Origin: Chromatocurvus sp964613795
Lineage (GTDB): Bacteria; Pseudomonadota; Gammaproteobacteria; Pseudomonadales; Halieaceae
Direction: 5' to 3'
Assembly (NCBI GenBank): GCA_964613795.1
Contig: CAZTJR010000016.1
Span: 1-64,000 of the forward strand
DNA length: 64,000 nucleotides
In this document: positions 24,155 to 32,830 of the stretch, one piece after another
Layout of the letters: every line of letters starts with the position of its first letter
How positions within the stretch are numbered: the first letter of the stretch is position 1
Position numbers and translations under genes: made by a program
Notes under the pieces: model-generated
Databases searched by the model: none
What the model saw: the letters and a program-made list of their open reading frames with translations, nothing else
Told to the model about the DNA's origin: nothing

Positions 24155-25671
24155 TGATGGATATTATCGATAGCCGCATTCGGCGGACATTGTGTCGTAG
24201 CTGCTGCCTCGCGCTTGCGCTGGTCTTCACGGGACCGGTTGTAGCCAGCTACGGCATCTACGTCGGCAGTGACCTCACGGCCGATGGCAGCGTGCTGCTC
24301 GGCGGTACCGGTGAGGAGGTCTCCAGCCACTGGCTGGAGATCGTTCCCGCGCAGACGCATCCGGAGAGCGCCACGATCGCGGTTGGCGTTGACGAGCGCG
24401 CCAACTACCCCGGTGAATTCATCGAGATACCGCAGGTCCGCCGCACGGTAAAATACATCACGATGAACTACACCGATTACGAAGGGTTCCCACCCCCCTT
24501 GACTAACGGTGGCCTGAACGAGCACGGCGTGGCGGCGCGGGATATCTGGGCGCCCTCCCGGCCCGAGCTAGCGGCGATGACGCCTGAACCCCAGCGCGGC
24601 CCCAATTACTCGGACCTGTCGCGGATCGCCATGGAGCGCGCCACCAGTGCCCGCGAGGCGGTATCCATCATCGGTAGGCTGATGGACGAGTACGGCTACT
24701 CCACCTACGGGGGCAATTCGCACCTGTTTGCGGACGCGACCGAAGGCTGGGTGGTCCTGAACTTTGCCGGCGGGCAGGGTCTGTGGATCGCGCAGCGCCT
24801 GGGTCCCGACGAGGTGCGCATGTCCTATCCCGGCTATATCCATGAGGTGCCGCCGGATTTCCGGGAACGCGAAGGCTGGATGGGATCGGAGAACTTCATC
24901 GCGTTTGCTGTGGAGCAGGGCTGGTGGGATCCCGAGTCCGGCGAGCCCTTCGATGCCAATGCCGTCTACGGCAACGGTGAGGGGCGCTCAGAAGGGGTGC
25001 GTATCATTGAGGCCCGGCTGCGCGAGCAGGCGGCGCGCGGTGGGGTTACCCTGCGACAGATGATGGATGCGGTGCGCGATCCTCTTATCTCGTCGGACGC
25101 AGCGGGCTACGGCCAGGTGGCGCACATCCGACAGCGCGATCCGCATCCTGAGTTGAAGATGCTATGGGTGGCGCCGACCGGTTCGGTCACGGCCCCCTTC
25201 GTCCCGTACTGGATTGCCGGCACCGAGGTTCTCCCCGAGTTCGGCAAGCACCGGTACCTGACCAAGGGCCAGGCATCCACCTTCGTGAAGCCCGACTTCG
25301 CAATCCAGGAGGCTTCCCGGTTCGCGGGACGTCTGTTCAAGCGGCTGATGTATTACACCTGTGATGCACCGGCGCGCTTCCTGCCAGAGGTAACGGAGGC
25401 CCTGACGGCGTTCGAGAACCGCAGTATCGACCAGGCCGCTGCCATCGAGGAACGGGCTACGGTATTGTTCGAGGCGCAGGAACCGGAAATGGCGCGTGCT
25501 GTGATCGACGACTTCTCATCGGCGCGTGCCCGCTCGGCGCTCGAACTGGGCGAGGATCTGCTCGGCAGTATCGAGGCTCGGCACCGCTTGCTTGAGGGCC
25601 CGAAGCTGCCCGGCGATACGGCTGAGATCGGCACCCGTCACGGCCCCTACGTGAACTGCCGGGTGAACTGA
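24154..25671 (+). CDS. C69-family peptidase, predicted N-terminal Ser nucleophile (copy 1)
   Basis: A 505-residue exported Ntn-hydrolase of the PepD/C69 dipeptidase family. The signal peptide ends FTGPVVA-SYG, and Ser32 stands exactly where family members have the catalytic N-terminal Cys (CTTIYVG-type; here SYGIYVGSDLTADGSVLLGG). Other family regions are intact: TNGGLNEHGVAARDIWAPSR, YSTYGGNSHLFAD, GWVVLNFAGGQGLWIAQRLG and VAPTGSVTAPFVPYWI. Signal peptidase cleavage would itself expose the Ser. The start overlaps the TonB receptor stop (GTGATG), so the two are coupled; GTG at 24151 is an alternative. It is close in sequence to the copy at 27385-28923. Confidence 0.85.
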   Translation: MMDIIDSRIRRTLCRSCCLALALVFTGPVVASYGIYVGSDLTADGSVLLGGTGEEVSSHWLEIVPAQTHPESATIAVGVDERANYPGEFIEIPQVRRTVKYITMNYTDYEGFPPPLTNGGLNEHGVAARDIWAPSRPELAAMTPEPQRGPNYSDLSRIAMERATSAREAVSIIGRLMDEYGYSTYGGNSHLFADATEGWVVLNFAGGQGLWIAQRLGPDEVRMSYPGYIHEVPPDFREREGWMGSENFIAFAVEQGWWDPESGEPFDANAVYGNGEGRSEGVRIIEARLREQAARGGVTLRQMMDAVRDPLISSDAAGYGQVAHIRQRDPHPELKMLWVAPTGSVTAPFVPYWIAGTEVLPEFGKHRYLTKGQASTFVKPDFAIQEASRFAGRLFKRLMYYTCDAPARFLPEVTEALTAFENRSIDQAAAIEERATVLFEAQEPEMARAVIDDFSSARARSALELGEDLLGSIEARHRLLEGPKLPGDTAEIGTRHGPYVNCRVN

Positions 25672-25696
25672 TCGTGCCCGCCGCCGGCAGCACCTC

Positions 25697-27388
25697 TCAG
25701 GGTGCGTCTGCGGCGGGCAGTATTGGTGCGAGGGTCTCCCGCAGGGGGGCCAGCTCCGTCTCATAATTGCGCCAGCGCTGGAGTGAACCGCGATAGATGG
25801 GCTGGCGGACCTGCCAGCGACTCGGGGTCCGCACGCCGCGGTCGGTGCGGTGAAAGTCCAGGCAGGCATCCTCCCACGGCAGGCCACAGTGCTCGAGGAG
25901 GGTATGGACCTGACTCTGTGTGTCATCCACCATCTCTTCGTAATGCAGGTCCAGAATCTCTATCGGCAGCACCGCGTGCCAGTGCTGCATCAGCCGATGG
26001 TAGTCGAGATAATAACGCCCGAGGGTATCCAGACGGTTGGCGAAGCTTATCTGATCAGCAAAACTCGTGAAATAGCAGGACAGACAGTTGTCCAGTGGAT
26101 GGCGGCGGCAGTGAATCACCTTTGCGCCCGGGAACAGCAGGGCGATCACGCCCAGATGCATGAAATTGAACGGCAGCTTGTCGGTGATACGGTCGGCGCG
26201 CTCTGACACCTTGTCCAGCGCCTCCAGGTAGCGTCGCCCCATGCGTCGCAGCGAGACGCGGCCGGTTGTCAACAGGCCTTCGGGGTAGGGCTTGCCAGAG
26301 CGGGACAGTTCACCGATCTGGTAGCTGACTTTCAGCAGCATCGACATCTCACCGCCGGCGGCGACCTGAGAGTGGCTGGCGAGGATCTGCTCGGTGAGCG
26401 TGGTTCCGGAGCGGGGCATACCGACGACGAAGATCGGGCGCTCCGAGTCGAGGCCCGAATCCCTTGCTTCAGCGTAGAAGGATTTGTCCAGCGTGTCGAT
26501 CAGGCGGTCAATCGCGCGACTGTAGCCGTCACTGTCGAAGGGTTTGCGCGCTGCTTCCGCGTCGTAGCCGCGGCGCAAATGCCGGAAGGCCGTGCGGTAC
26601 TCACCAGCGCGATCTGCATGATAGCCAAGCGCAATGTTCAAACGAATGCGCCCTTCCTCCGGGGTGGCGCTACTCTCTGCCAGGCGCTGCGCTGTCTGCA
26701 CCCACGTCGGGTCCACTTCGCCCTCACGCATCTGTAATAGCCGGGACAGGGCCAGTGGGCTCTCCGGTTCCCGGCGCAGGATGGACAGATATTGCATCCG
26801 CGCCTGTCGAAAGCGTCCTGCAGACTCGCAGGCATCCCCGAGGCCCAGTCGGATACGCGGATCGTCCGGATCGATCTTCAGGGCTTCCTGAAAGGTGTCT
26901 ATCGCCGACACGACATCGCCGCTCTTGGTCTGCACATCGGCGAGTGCTCGCAGGGGGTCGGGCTGTCCCGGCTGCAGCGCCACCAGACGCTCCAGCAGCG
27001 GTCGCGCCTGATCGAAGCGGCTCAGCTGGCGCAGCGCCCTGGCCATGTTGTTCAGCGCGTCGGGATGCTCCGGAGACAGTTCGAGTGCCCTGGAGAAGGG
27101 AGCCAGGGCTTCCTGTGGCGTATCCGCTTTGACCCTGACACTGCCAAGGTCGCTCCAGGCATTGGCGTTGCGTGGCTCGATGCTGACGGAGCGCGACAAA
27201 AGGCTATCGGCATCATTGAGTCGGCCCTGCTGCAGCCTGGCGAGGCCCAGATAATGCAGCGCCTGCCAATGTTGCGGTTCCCGCCCGAGTATATCCATGT
27301 AGATCTTCGCTGCCGCAGCGACATCGCCCTTGCGATGAAGCTCAACGCCACTGCGCATACGGGGATCGAGTGGCTCGGGCATGCTCAT
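25697..27388 (-). CDS. TPR-domain sulfotransferase (copy 2)
   Basis: A 563-residue cytoplasmic protein. At least seven TPR-like repeats lie in about 10-270 (for example ADSLLSRSVSIEPRNANAWS and APFSRALELSPEHPDALNN). A sulfotransferase domain follows with PAPS loop IFVVGMPRSGTTLTEQIL (about 321-338) and KVIHCRRHPLDNCLSCYFTS (about 425-444). It is longer at the N-terminus than the other two copies. The start codon overlaps the stop of the Ser-type C69 peptidase in ATGA, so they form an operon. It converges on C69 copy 1 with only 25 bases between, where a GCCCGCCGC/GCGGCGGGC stem (25676-25718) could end both transcripts. Confidence 0.86.
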   Translation of the reverse strand: MSMPEPLDPRMRSGVELHRKGDVAAAAKIYMDILGREPQHWQALHYLGLARLQQGRLNDADSLLSRSVSIEPRNANAWSDLGSVRVKADTPQEALAPFSRALELSPEHPDALNNMARALRQLSRFDQARPLLERLVALQPGQPDPLRALADVQTKSGDVVSAIDTFQEALKIDPDDPRIRLGLGDACESAGRFRQARMQYLSILRREPESPLALSRLLQMREGEVDPTWVQTAQRLAESSATPEEGRIRLNIALGYHADRAGEYRTAFRHLRRGYDAEAARKPFDSDGYSRAIDRLIDTLDKSFYAEARDSGLDSERPIFVVGMPRSGTTLTEQILASHSQVAAGGEMSMLLKVSYQIGELSRSGKPYPEGLLTTGRVSLRRMGRRYLEALDKVSERADRITDKLPFNFMHLGVIALLFPGAKVIHCRRHPLDNCLSCYFTSFADQISFANRLDTLGRYYLDYHRLMQHWHAVLPIEILDLHYEEMVDDTQSQVHTLLEHCGLPWEDACLDFHRTDRGVRTPSRWQVRQPIYRGSLQRWRNYETELAPLRETLAPILPAADAP

Positions 27389-28923
27389 CGATACGCTGCC
27401 CGGTCCGCGGGCAATCGGTCGGGATCGGCGCCCACCAGACAGCTGACGGCGGTGCCACCGTCGTTGATAGCACCTGCGTTCGGCGCCGGCGGAACGCCAT
27501 GACGAAGCCGTACCTCGGTACCGATACCGGCCACCAGATCGCGTCCAATGGACAGCGCTTCGGCGGCGCGGGAATGGCTCTCGCGGGTGAGCAGCGTCTG
27601 CGCTGCTGCCGGTTCACCGGCGGCATAGGCGAGGGCCGCGGCTCGTTCGATGTGTGGCAGAGCGGAACGGATGTTGTCTTCGAATGCCCGCAGCGTGCCC
27701 TGGACACGGTCGAGGAGTTCGTCCGGACGGGCGCAGGTATAGTACATCAGACGCTTGAACACACGGCCTGCGAACTCAGTCGCCTCGCGCAGCTGGAAGT
27801 CGGGATTGATGAAGCTGGGCCCGGACCCCTCTGTAAGATAGCGATGCTGGCCGTACTCCGCGGGCACTTCCTGCGTACCGATCCACCAGGGCAGGAAGGG
27901 CGCGGTGACCGACCCTGTGGGTGCGACCCAGAGCAGTCCCAGGTCCGGGTGGGGTAGATCATTTCGCAGCTGGGCGACCTGGCCGTACCCTGCGTGGTCA
28001 TCGGCAATCCGCGGGTCGCGGACCATGGCCATCATCGCCCTCGGTGTCACCGGGGCCATTGCCCGGAATTCCTCCTCGAGCATCTGCGGCGAGACATACT
28101 TGGTGCCCGGGTGACGCATGATGCCGCCCAGACCATAGACCCTGTCGACGTTGAAGGGTTGCGCCGAGCCCGGGTCGTACCAGCCCTGCTCTATCGCGAA
28201 ATCGATCAGGTTTGGCGATCCCATCCAATCATCGCGGCTGAGGTAGTCTGCGGGAACGTCGCCAATATAGCCGGGATAGCTGACCCTGACATCGTTTGCG
28301 CCCAGACGCTCCGCGACCCACAGACCCTGACCACCGGCGAACTCTAGAACGACCCAGCCTTCGTTCGCATCGGCGATCAGGTGGGAGTTGCCGCCGTAGG
28401 TGGTGTAGCCGAACTCGTCGATCAGTGCGCCGATAATCTCCACGGCCTCCCGCGCTGTTTGTGCGCGCTCCAGCGCGATGCGGGCAAGATCGCTGTAATT
28501 TGGGCCCGTCTGATCTCTGGGTGTCATTGCCACCAGCTCATCCCGTGACGGCGACCAGATGTCGCGAATCGCGACCTGATGCTCATTGAGACCGCCATTC
28601 GTTATCGGTGCTGGAAAGCCGGCATAGCTGGTGTAGTTCATCGTGATGTAACGGAAGGTCTCTCGCACCTGTGGAATGTCGATCAGCCGGGCAGGCAGCG
28701 AGGCAGAGGCCGTGGCGCCGACGGTAATCGTTGCATCGGCGGCGTGCGTCTGGCGCGGCACAATCTCCAGCCAGTGACTGGAGGGCTCCTCGCCGGTACC
28801 GCCGAGCAGCACACTGCCGTCGGCCGTCAGGTTCTTGCCGACATAGTAGCCATAGCTGGCGCCCGCATCGGGCGCGATGCTCGTGAATAACAGGATAAAT
28901 GCGCAGGTGATGGATCTGATCAA
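27385..28923 (-). CDS. C69-family peptidase, predicted N-terminal Ser nucleophile (copy 2)
   Basis: A 512-residue exported paralogue of the peptidase at 24154. The signal peptide ends APDAGA-SYG, with Ser23 in the nucleophile position (SYGYYVGKNLTADGSVLLGG). The same family regions follow: TNGGLNEHQVAIRDIWSPSR, YTTYGGNSHLIAD, GWVVLEFAGGQGLWVAERLG and VAPTGSVTAPFLPWWI. Most positions agree with copy 1, and the same Cys-to-Ser change in both argues against a random error. It leads the operon with TPR-sulfotransferase copy 2. It probably cleaves short peptides or amides in the periplasm; the substrate is unknown. Confidence 0.85.
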   Translation of the reverse strand: MIRSITCAFILLFTSIAPDAGASYGYYVGKNLTADGSVLLGGTGEEPSSHWLEIVPRQTHAADATITVGATASASLPARLIDIPQVRETFRYITMNYTSYAGFPAPITNGGLNEHQVAIRDIWSPSRDELVAMTPRDQTGPNYSDLARIALERAQTAREAVEIIGALIDEFGYTTYGGNSHLIADANEGWVVLEFAGGQGLWVAERLGANDVRVSYPGYIGDVPADYLSRDDWMGSPNLIDFAIEQGWYDPGSAQPFNVDRVYGLGGIMRHPGTKYVSPQMLEEEFRAMAPVTPRAMMAMVRDPRIADDHAGYGQVAQLRNDLPHPDLGLLWVAPTGSVTAPFLPWWIGTQEVPAEYGQHRYLTEGSGPSFINPDFQLREATEFAGRVFKRLMYYTCARPDELLDRVQGTLRAFEDNIRSALPHIERAAALAYAAGEPAAAQTLLTRESHSRAAEALSIGRDLVAGIGTEVRLRHGVPPAPNAGAINDGGTAVSCLVGADPDRLPADRAAYR

Positions 28924-29318
28924 GATACGGTCTCCGGAAAAGAGGAATGTGTGGACGCCAAGTCTACGCTATCCGGTGACCTCGGGTCAGGGCTGCAGCT
29001 TGAGGTCGGCACGCAGACGAGCACGACGACCGACGGCGTGGAAGCGCCACACGGCCTCCTAACATGTCCGAATGAGGTGCGGTACGCCGACCCGCCCGCT
29101 GGCCACGTATCTTGTCCCGACAGTCGCACAACACGCGATCGTCGCGTCCGTGACGGCGGTTTTTCAGTAGCTGGCGGGCTGGTAGCATGCATAAACCGTA
29201 CAGAAACTGAAAAGCCGGCCAATGGGAGAACACCGGATTATCAGGGTGGATGGTGTGTCCCCGTGCATCAGGCCGGTCCTGATGGTGCAGACAGCGTCAC
29301 CGGCGCAAAGGAGAAGTC
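28924..29318. other. Divergent intergenic region
   Basis: About 395 bases between C69 copy 2 and the HdeD-like gene. Frames are open on both strands, but none has a ribosome binding site or a recognisable product. The only clear signal is AAGGAG just before the HdeD start. It should contain promoters for both directions. Confidence 0.4.
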
Positions 29319-29909
29319 ATGACTGACGGATACAACGAACCCGGCGCAACCCTTATCGAAGAATCGGTGGAACTCCCCGTGAAGTGGGGCTGGTTGCTTG
29401 CCCTTGGCATTGCCATGATTGCGTTTGGCATCGCAGGACTCTTTTTTACTTTTGCGCTCACAATGGCGAGCGTGATCGTTTTCGGTGCGCTGGTTCTTGC
29501 GGCCGGCCTGCTGCAGCTATGGCACGGCTTTGCCGCACGTGAGGAAAGCTGGGGAGGCCGTGGTTTGCATCTCCTTGTCGCGGTGATCTATCTGATCTTC
29601 AGTGGTCTTCTGCTGTGGGACCCGCTGAGTGGCTCGTTATCACTTACTTTGCTGCTCGCGGCATTCCTGCTCGCCATCGGCGTCTTTCGTCTCTATTACG
29701 CATGGCAGTGGCAGCGCCGAGGCTGGCGCTGGAAGCTGGCTGCGTTTACCGGCCTCATTAACGTCGTGCTTGCCGTTCTGATCATTTTGGGCTGGCCGGC
29801 AACCGGGCTCTGGGTAATCGGGCTGTTCCTGGCAATCGAAATACTGTTCAACGGAACGCTGCTGACCTCGCTGGCCTTGACCGTGCGCAGCGCGCAGCAT
29901 GACGCATGA
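29319..29909 (+). CDS. HdeD-family membrane protein
   Basis: A 196-residue inner-membrane protein with six helices in three hairpin pairs, beginning after VELPVKWGWLLALGIAMIAF. HdeD of E. coli supports acid resistance at high cell density; the mechanism is not known. AAGGAG precedes the ATG by five bases. Its end overlaps the P-type ATPase start by 11 bases, so the two are translated together. A role in ion or acid stress is plausible from that pairing. Confidence 0.85.
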   Translation: MTDGYNEPGATLIEESVELPVKWGWLLALGIAMIAFGIAGLFFTFALTMASVIVFGALVLAAGLLQLWHGFAAREESWGGRGLHLLVAVIYLIFSGLLLWDPLSGSLSLTLLLAAFLLAIGVFRLYYAWQWQRRGWRWKLAAFTGLINVVLAVLIILGWPATGLWVIGLFLAIEILFNGTLLTSLALTVRSAQHDA

Positions 29910-32604
29910 TCATGAAGCGTCCCCCGAAGCTGCCTGGCACGCCCTGGCCGGTCGCGAGGCACTCGGTCGGCTAGACAGTGATGCCGACGGGCTTGCCGTC
30001 GACGAGGTGGAGAAGCGGCAGGTTTTCTGGGGTAAAAACGCACTCCCCGAGGAAGACAGGGCCGGCGCGGTACGCATCTTTGTACGTCAGTTCAAGGATC
30101 CCCTCGTCTATATACTGCTCGTCGCTGCGGTGGTGTCGCTGGCGCTAGACAATCTTGCCAACGCGACATTCATTGCTGCGGTGTTGCTGATCAATGCCGT
30201 GGTCGGTGCCCTGCAGGAAGGCCGTGCCGAGGCTAGCGCATCGGCCCTTCAGGAGATGATCCGGGTGCGCACTCGCGTAGTGAGGGCCGGGCGCGAGGAG
30301 CGAGTGGATGCCACAGTGCTGGTGCCCGGTGACATTGTGGATCTAGCACAGGGTGACGCCGTGCCGGCGGATCTTCGCCTGCTGTCCAGCGCGGACCTGG
30401 AGGTGGACGAGGCACCACTGACCGGTGAATCTACCCCGGTAGCCAAGAATGCAGACGACGAGGTGGAAGAAGATGCTGTCGTCAACGAGCGCACCACCAT
30501 GGCTTTCGCCGGCAGCAGCGTTATCAACGGCAACGCCCGCGGTATTGTCTGCCGTATTGGCAAGGACACCCAGGTCGGACAGATCGCCGAGTCTCTGGCG
30601 CACGGGGAGTCACAGGCACCACCACTGGTATTGAAGCTTCGGCGTCTCACCCGGCAGATCGCACTTTTCGTGCTCTTTGCCGTTGTTCTGTTGAGCGTCA
30701 GCCAGTTCCTGCGTGGTGAGACACCCGAGCAGATATTCTTTCTCGGTGTGGCCCTCGCGGTGTCGGCGATTCCAGCGGGCCTGCCCATCGCCATTACCGT
30801 GGCGATGGCGCTTGCGACCCGGCGGATGGCGCGGTGCAATGTTATCGTGCGTCAGTTGACCGCCGTTGAGGGTCTCGGGTCCTGCACGCTGATTGCCAGT
30901 GACAAGACGGGAACGCTGACAGAGAACCAGCTCACCATACAGCGCCTGGAGCTTGCTAATGGCGAGCAGTGGGATGTCTCGGGCGAGGGATACAGGCCTG
31001 ACGGTCGCATACATCGTGATGACAGTGAGCCGCAGGACGATGCCGCAACCGCCATAGAGAATCTGGTACGCGCCGGCATGCTGTGTAACGACGCCTGCAT
31101 CCGCTTTGACGAGACGGGAAAGCCTGCGAGCACCGAGGGCGATAGCGTCGATCTGGCCTTCCTGGTGCTCGGCGCCAAGACGAATGCGGAGCGCGAGCGG
31201 CTGCTCGAGCGTTATCCGGAGGTCGCCAGTGTGCCCTTCAGCTCCGAGCGGCGCTTCGCCGCAACCTTCAATGAGGTCGACGATACGGTGGTGGCCCACG
31301 TAAAGGGCGCCGCAGAGGCGGTCCTGCCCATGTGTGCAGACATCGACCGGGATGCGCTGCTTGAGCGCGAGGAATGCCTGGCGCGGGAAGGGTATCGAGT
31401 GCTTGCGATCGCCAGCGGGCACGTATCCGGGACGGCCAGCGATTACGGTGCAAAGGACCTCGCCGGACTCGAGTTCGTGGGCTTTGCAGCACTGATTGAT
31501 CCGATACGGGAGGAGGTGCCCGAGGCGGTGAAGCGCTGCCGCGATGCAGGTATACAGATCCGGATGATTACCGGCGATCATCCCGCCACGGGGCTGGCGA
31601 TCGCGCGCCAGCTGGAGCTGGCAGATGAAGAGTCGGAGGCACTGACCGGTGCGGCGCTGCGCGACCTTGAAGATGCCCCCGAAACACTCGCGGCGCGTGT
31701 CCGCGCCGCTCCCGTATTCGCCCGGGTAGAGCCGTCGCAGAAAACGCAGATCGTCGAACTGCTGCAGGATGCCGGAGAACTGATCGCGGTCACCGGCGAT
31801 GGCGTCAACGACGCTCCTGCCCTGAAGGCGGCGCACATTGGCGTCGCCATGGGTCGCGGTGGCACCGACGTGGCACGCCGGGCCGCCTCGCTGATCCTCA
31901 GTGATGATAACTTTGCGTCACTTGTCGATGGTATCGAGCAGGGGCGCGGCGCCTATGACAATGTGCGCAAGGTGACCTGGCTGCTGCTGTCAACCGGCAT
32001 TGCCGAGGTCCTCCTGTTCTTTCTTGCGCTTTTCGCCGGACTTCCGCTGCCGCTTACCGCGATACAGCTGCTCTGGCTGAATCTGGTTACCAACGGGATT
32101 CAGGATGTTGCACTGGCCTCTGAGGGCGTGGAGCCCGGGGCCCTGAAGCGCAAGCCGCGCCCCGTGCGTGAGCGGATTTTCAACCGGCGCATGATCCGTC
32201 AGACCCTGGTTTCGGGTGGCTACATGGGGAGTGCAGCCTTCGTGCTGTTTTTCGTGCTGTTCGAGGTCTTCGGCATGGGCGAATTTGAGGCCCGCAACCT
32301 GGTGCTGCTGCTGATGGTGCTGTTCGAGAATGTACATACCTTCAGCTGTCGTTCCGAAAGCCGCTCCGTGTTGCAGGTTCCGATTGCCGCCAACCGGCTG
32401 TTGATTCTGGCGGTGGTCCTCGCGCAGGGTGTGCATATCGGAGCGATGTACATGCCGGTGCTGCGCGACGTTCTTGCAGTGGAACCGGTTTCTCTGTCGC
32501 TTTGGAGCCTTCTGCTGGCTGTTGCCCTGTCTCTCCTGGTCCTTGATGAGGCCGCCAAGTGGTGGCATCGTCGGCAACACAGACTCAGCCACGGAAGCGG
32601 ATGA
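29899..32604 (+). CDS. P-type cation-transporting ATPase, P2-like with altered ion-site residues
   Basis: A 901-residue P-type ATPase. The actuator motif TGESTPVAKN (about 174-183), phosphorylation motif SDKTGTLTENQL (about 334-345) and hinge GDGVNDAPALKAAHIGVAM (about 633-651) are intact, so it should hydrolyse ATP. Membrane helix 4 reads AIPAGLPIAIT where calcium pumps have PEGLP. Helix 6 reads WLNLVTNGIQD where SERCA has NLVTDGLP. Two calcium-ligand carboxylates are thus absent and the transported ion is uncertain. It is coupled to HdeD by overlap. Confidence 0.88.
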   Translation: MTHDHEASPEAAWHALAGREALGRLDSDADGLAVDEVEKRQVFWGKNALPEEDRAGAVRIFVRQFKDPLVYILLVAAVVSLALDNLANATFIAAVLLINAVVGALQEGRAEASASALQEMIRVRTRVVRAGREERVDATVLVPGDIVDLAQGDAVPADLRLLSSADLEVDEAPLTGESTPVAKNADDEVEEDAVVNERTTMAFAGSSVINGNARGIVCRIGKDTQVGQIAESLAHGESQAPPLVLKLRRLTRQIALFVLFAVVLLSVSQFLRGETPEQIFFLGVALAVSAIPAGLPIAITVAMALATRRMARCNVIVRQLTAVEGLGSCTLIASDKTGTLTENQLTIQRLELANGEQWDVSGEGYRPDGRIHRDDSEPQDDAATAIENLVRAGMLCNDACIRFDETGKPASTEGDSVDLAFLVLGAKTNAERERLLERYPEVASVPFSSERRFAATFNEVDDTVVAHVKGAAEAVLPMCADIDRDALLEREECLAREGYRVLAIASGHVSGTASDYGAKDLAGLEFVGFAALIDPIREEVPEAVKRCRDAGIQIRMITGDHPATGLAIARQLELADEESEALTGAALRDLEDAPETLAARVRAAPVFARVEPSQKTQIVELLQDAGELIAVTGDGVNDAPALKAAHIGVAMGRGGTDVARRAASLILSDDNFASLVDGIEQGRGAYDNVRKVTWLLLSTGIAEVLLFFLALFAGLPLPLTAIQLLWLNLVTNGIQDVALASEGVEPGALKRKPRPVRERIFNRRMIRQTLVSGGYMGSAAFVLFFVLFEVFGMGEFEARNLVLLLMVLFENVHTFSCRSESRSVLQVPIAANRLLILAVVLAQGVHIGAMYMPVLRDVLAVEPVSLSLWSLLLAVALSLLVLDEAAKWWHRRQHRLSHGSG

Positions 32605-32629
32605 AACAAGCCAGTAGCGCCACCTGAGA

Positions 32630-32660
32630 CAGCCGTCGTCAGAGGCTGGAGTATTTTTTT
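32630..32660 (+). terminator. Weak terminator candidate after the P-type ATPase
   Basis: A CAGCC / GGCTG stem (32630-32634 and 32644-32648) is followed shortly by a run of seven T (32654-32660). The stem is short and six bases separate it from the T-run, so this is only a candidate. Confidence 0.35.
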
Positions 32661-32830
32661 AGCTATCTGTTAATCGGGGGGCAGACTGCTGCAGCGGTGC
32701 CCCAGCGGGAAGCCAAAGGTAATTATTCACAGGATCAGCCATTGTCCCACCGAGTTCGATTATCTACGTTCAGCACCCGGAAAGATAAGGTCAAACATCA
32801 ATCTACAGGTGATACGACATAGGGGGCAGA

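Noticed and set aside
25676..25718. GCCCGCCGC/GCGGCGGGC stem as a standard terminator
   Set aside because: No T-run on either strand, and part of it codes for the end of sulfotransferase 2; kept only as a remark in that gene entry.
28951..29322. A 123-codon plus-strand frame upstream of HdeD
   Set aside because: Low-quality composition, no start signal, and it runs into the HdeD start in another frame.
30610..31836. A 408-codon minus-strand frame opposite the P-type ATPase
   Set aside because: The plus-strand gene has all catalytic motifs; the antisense frame has none.
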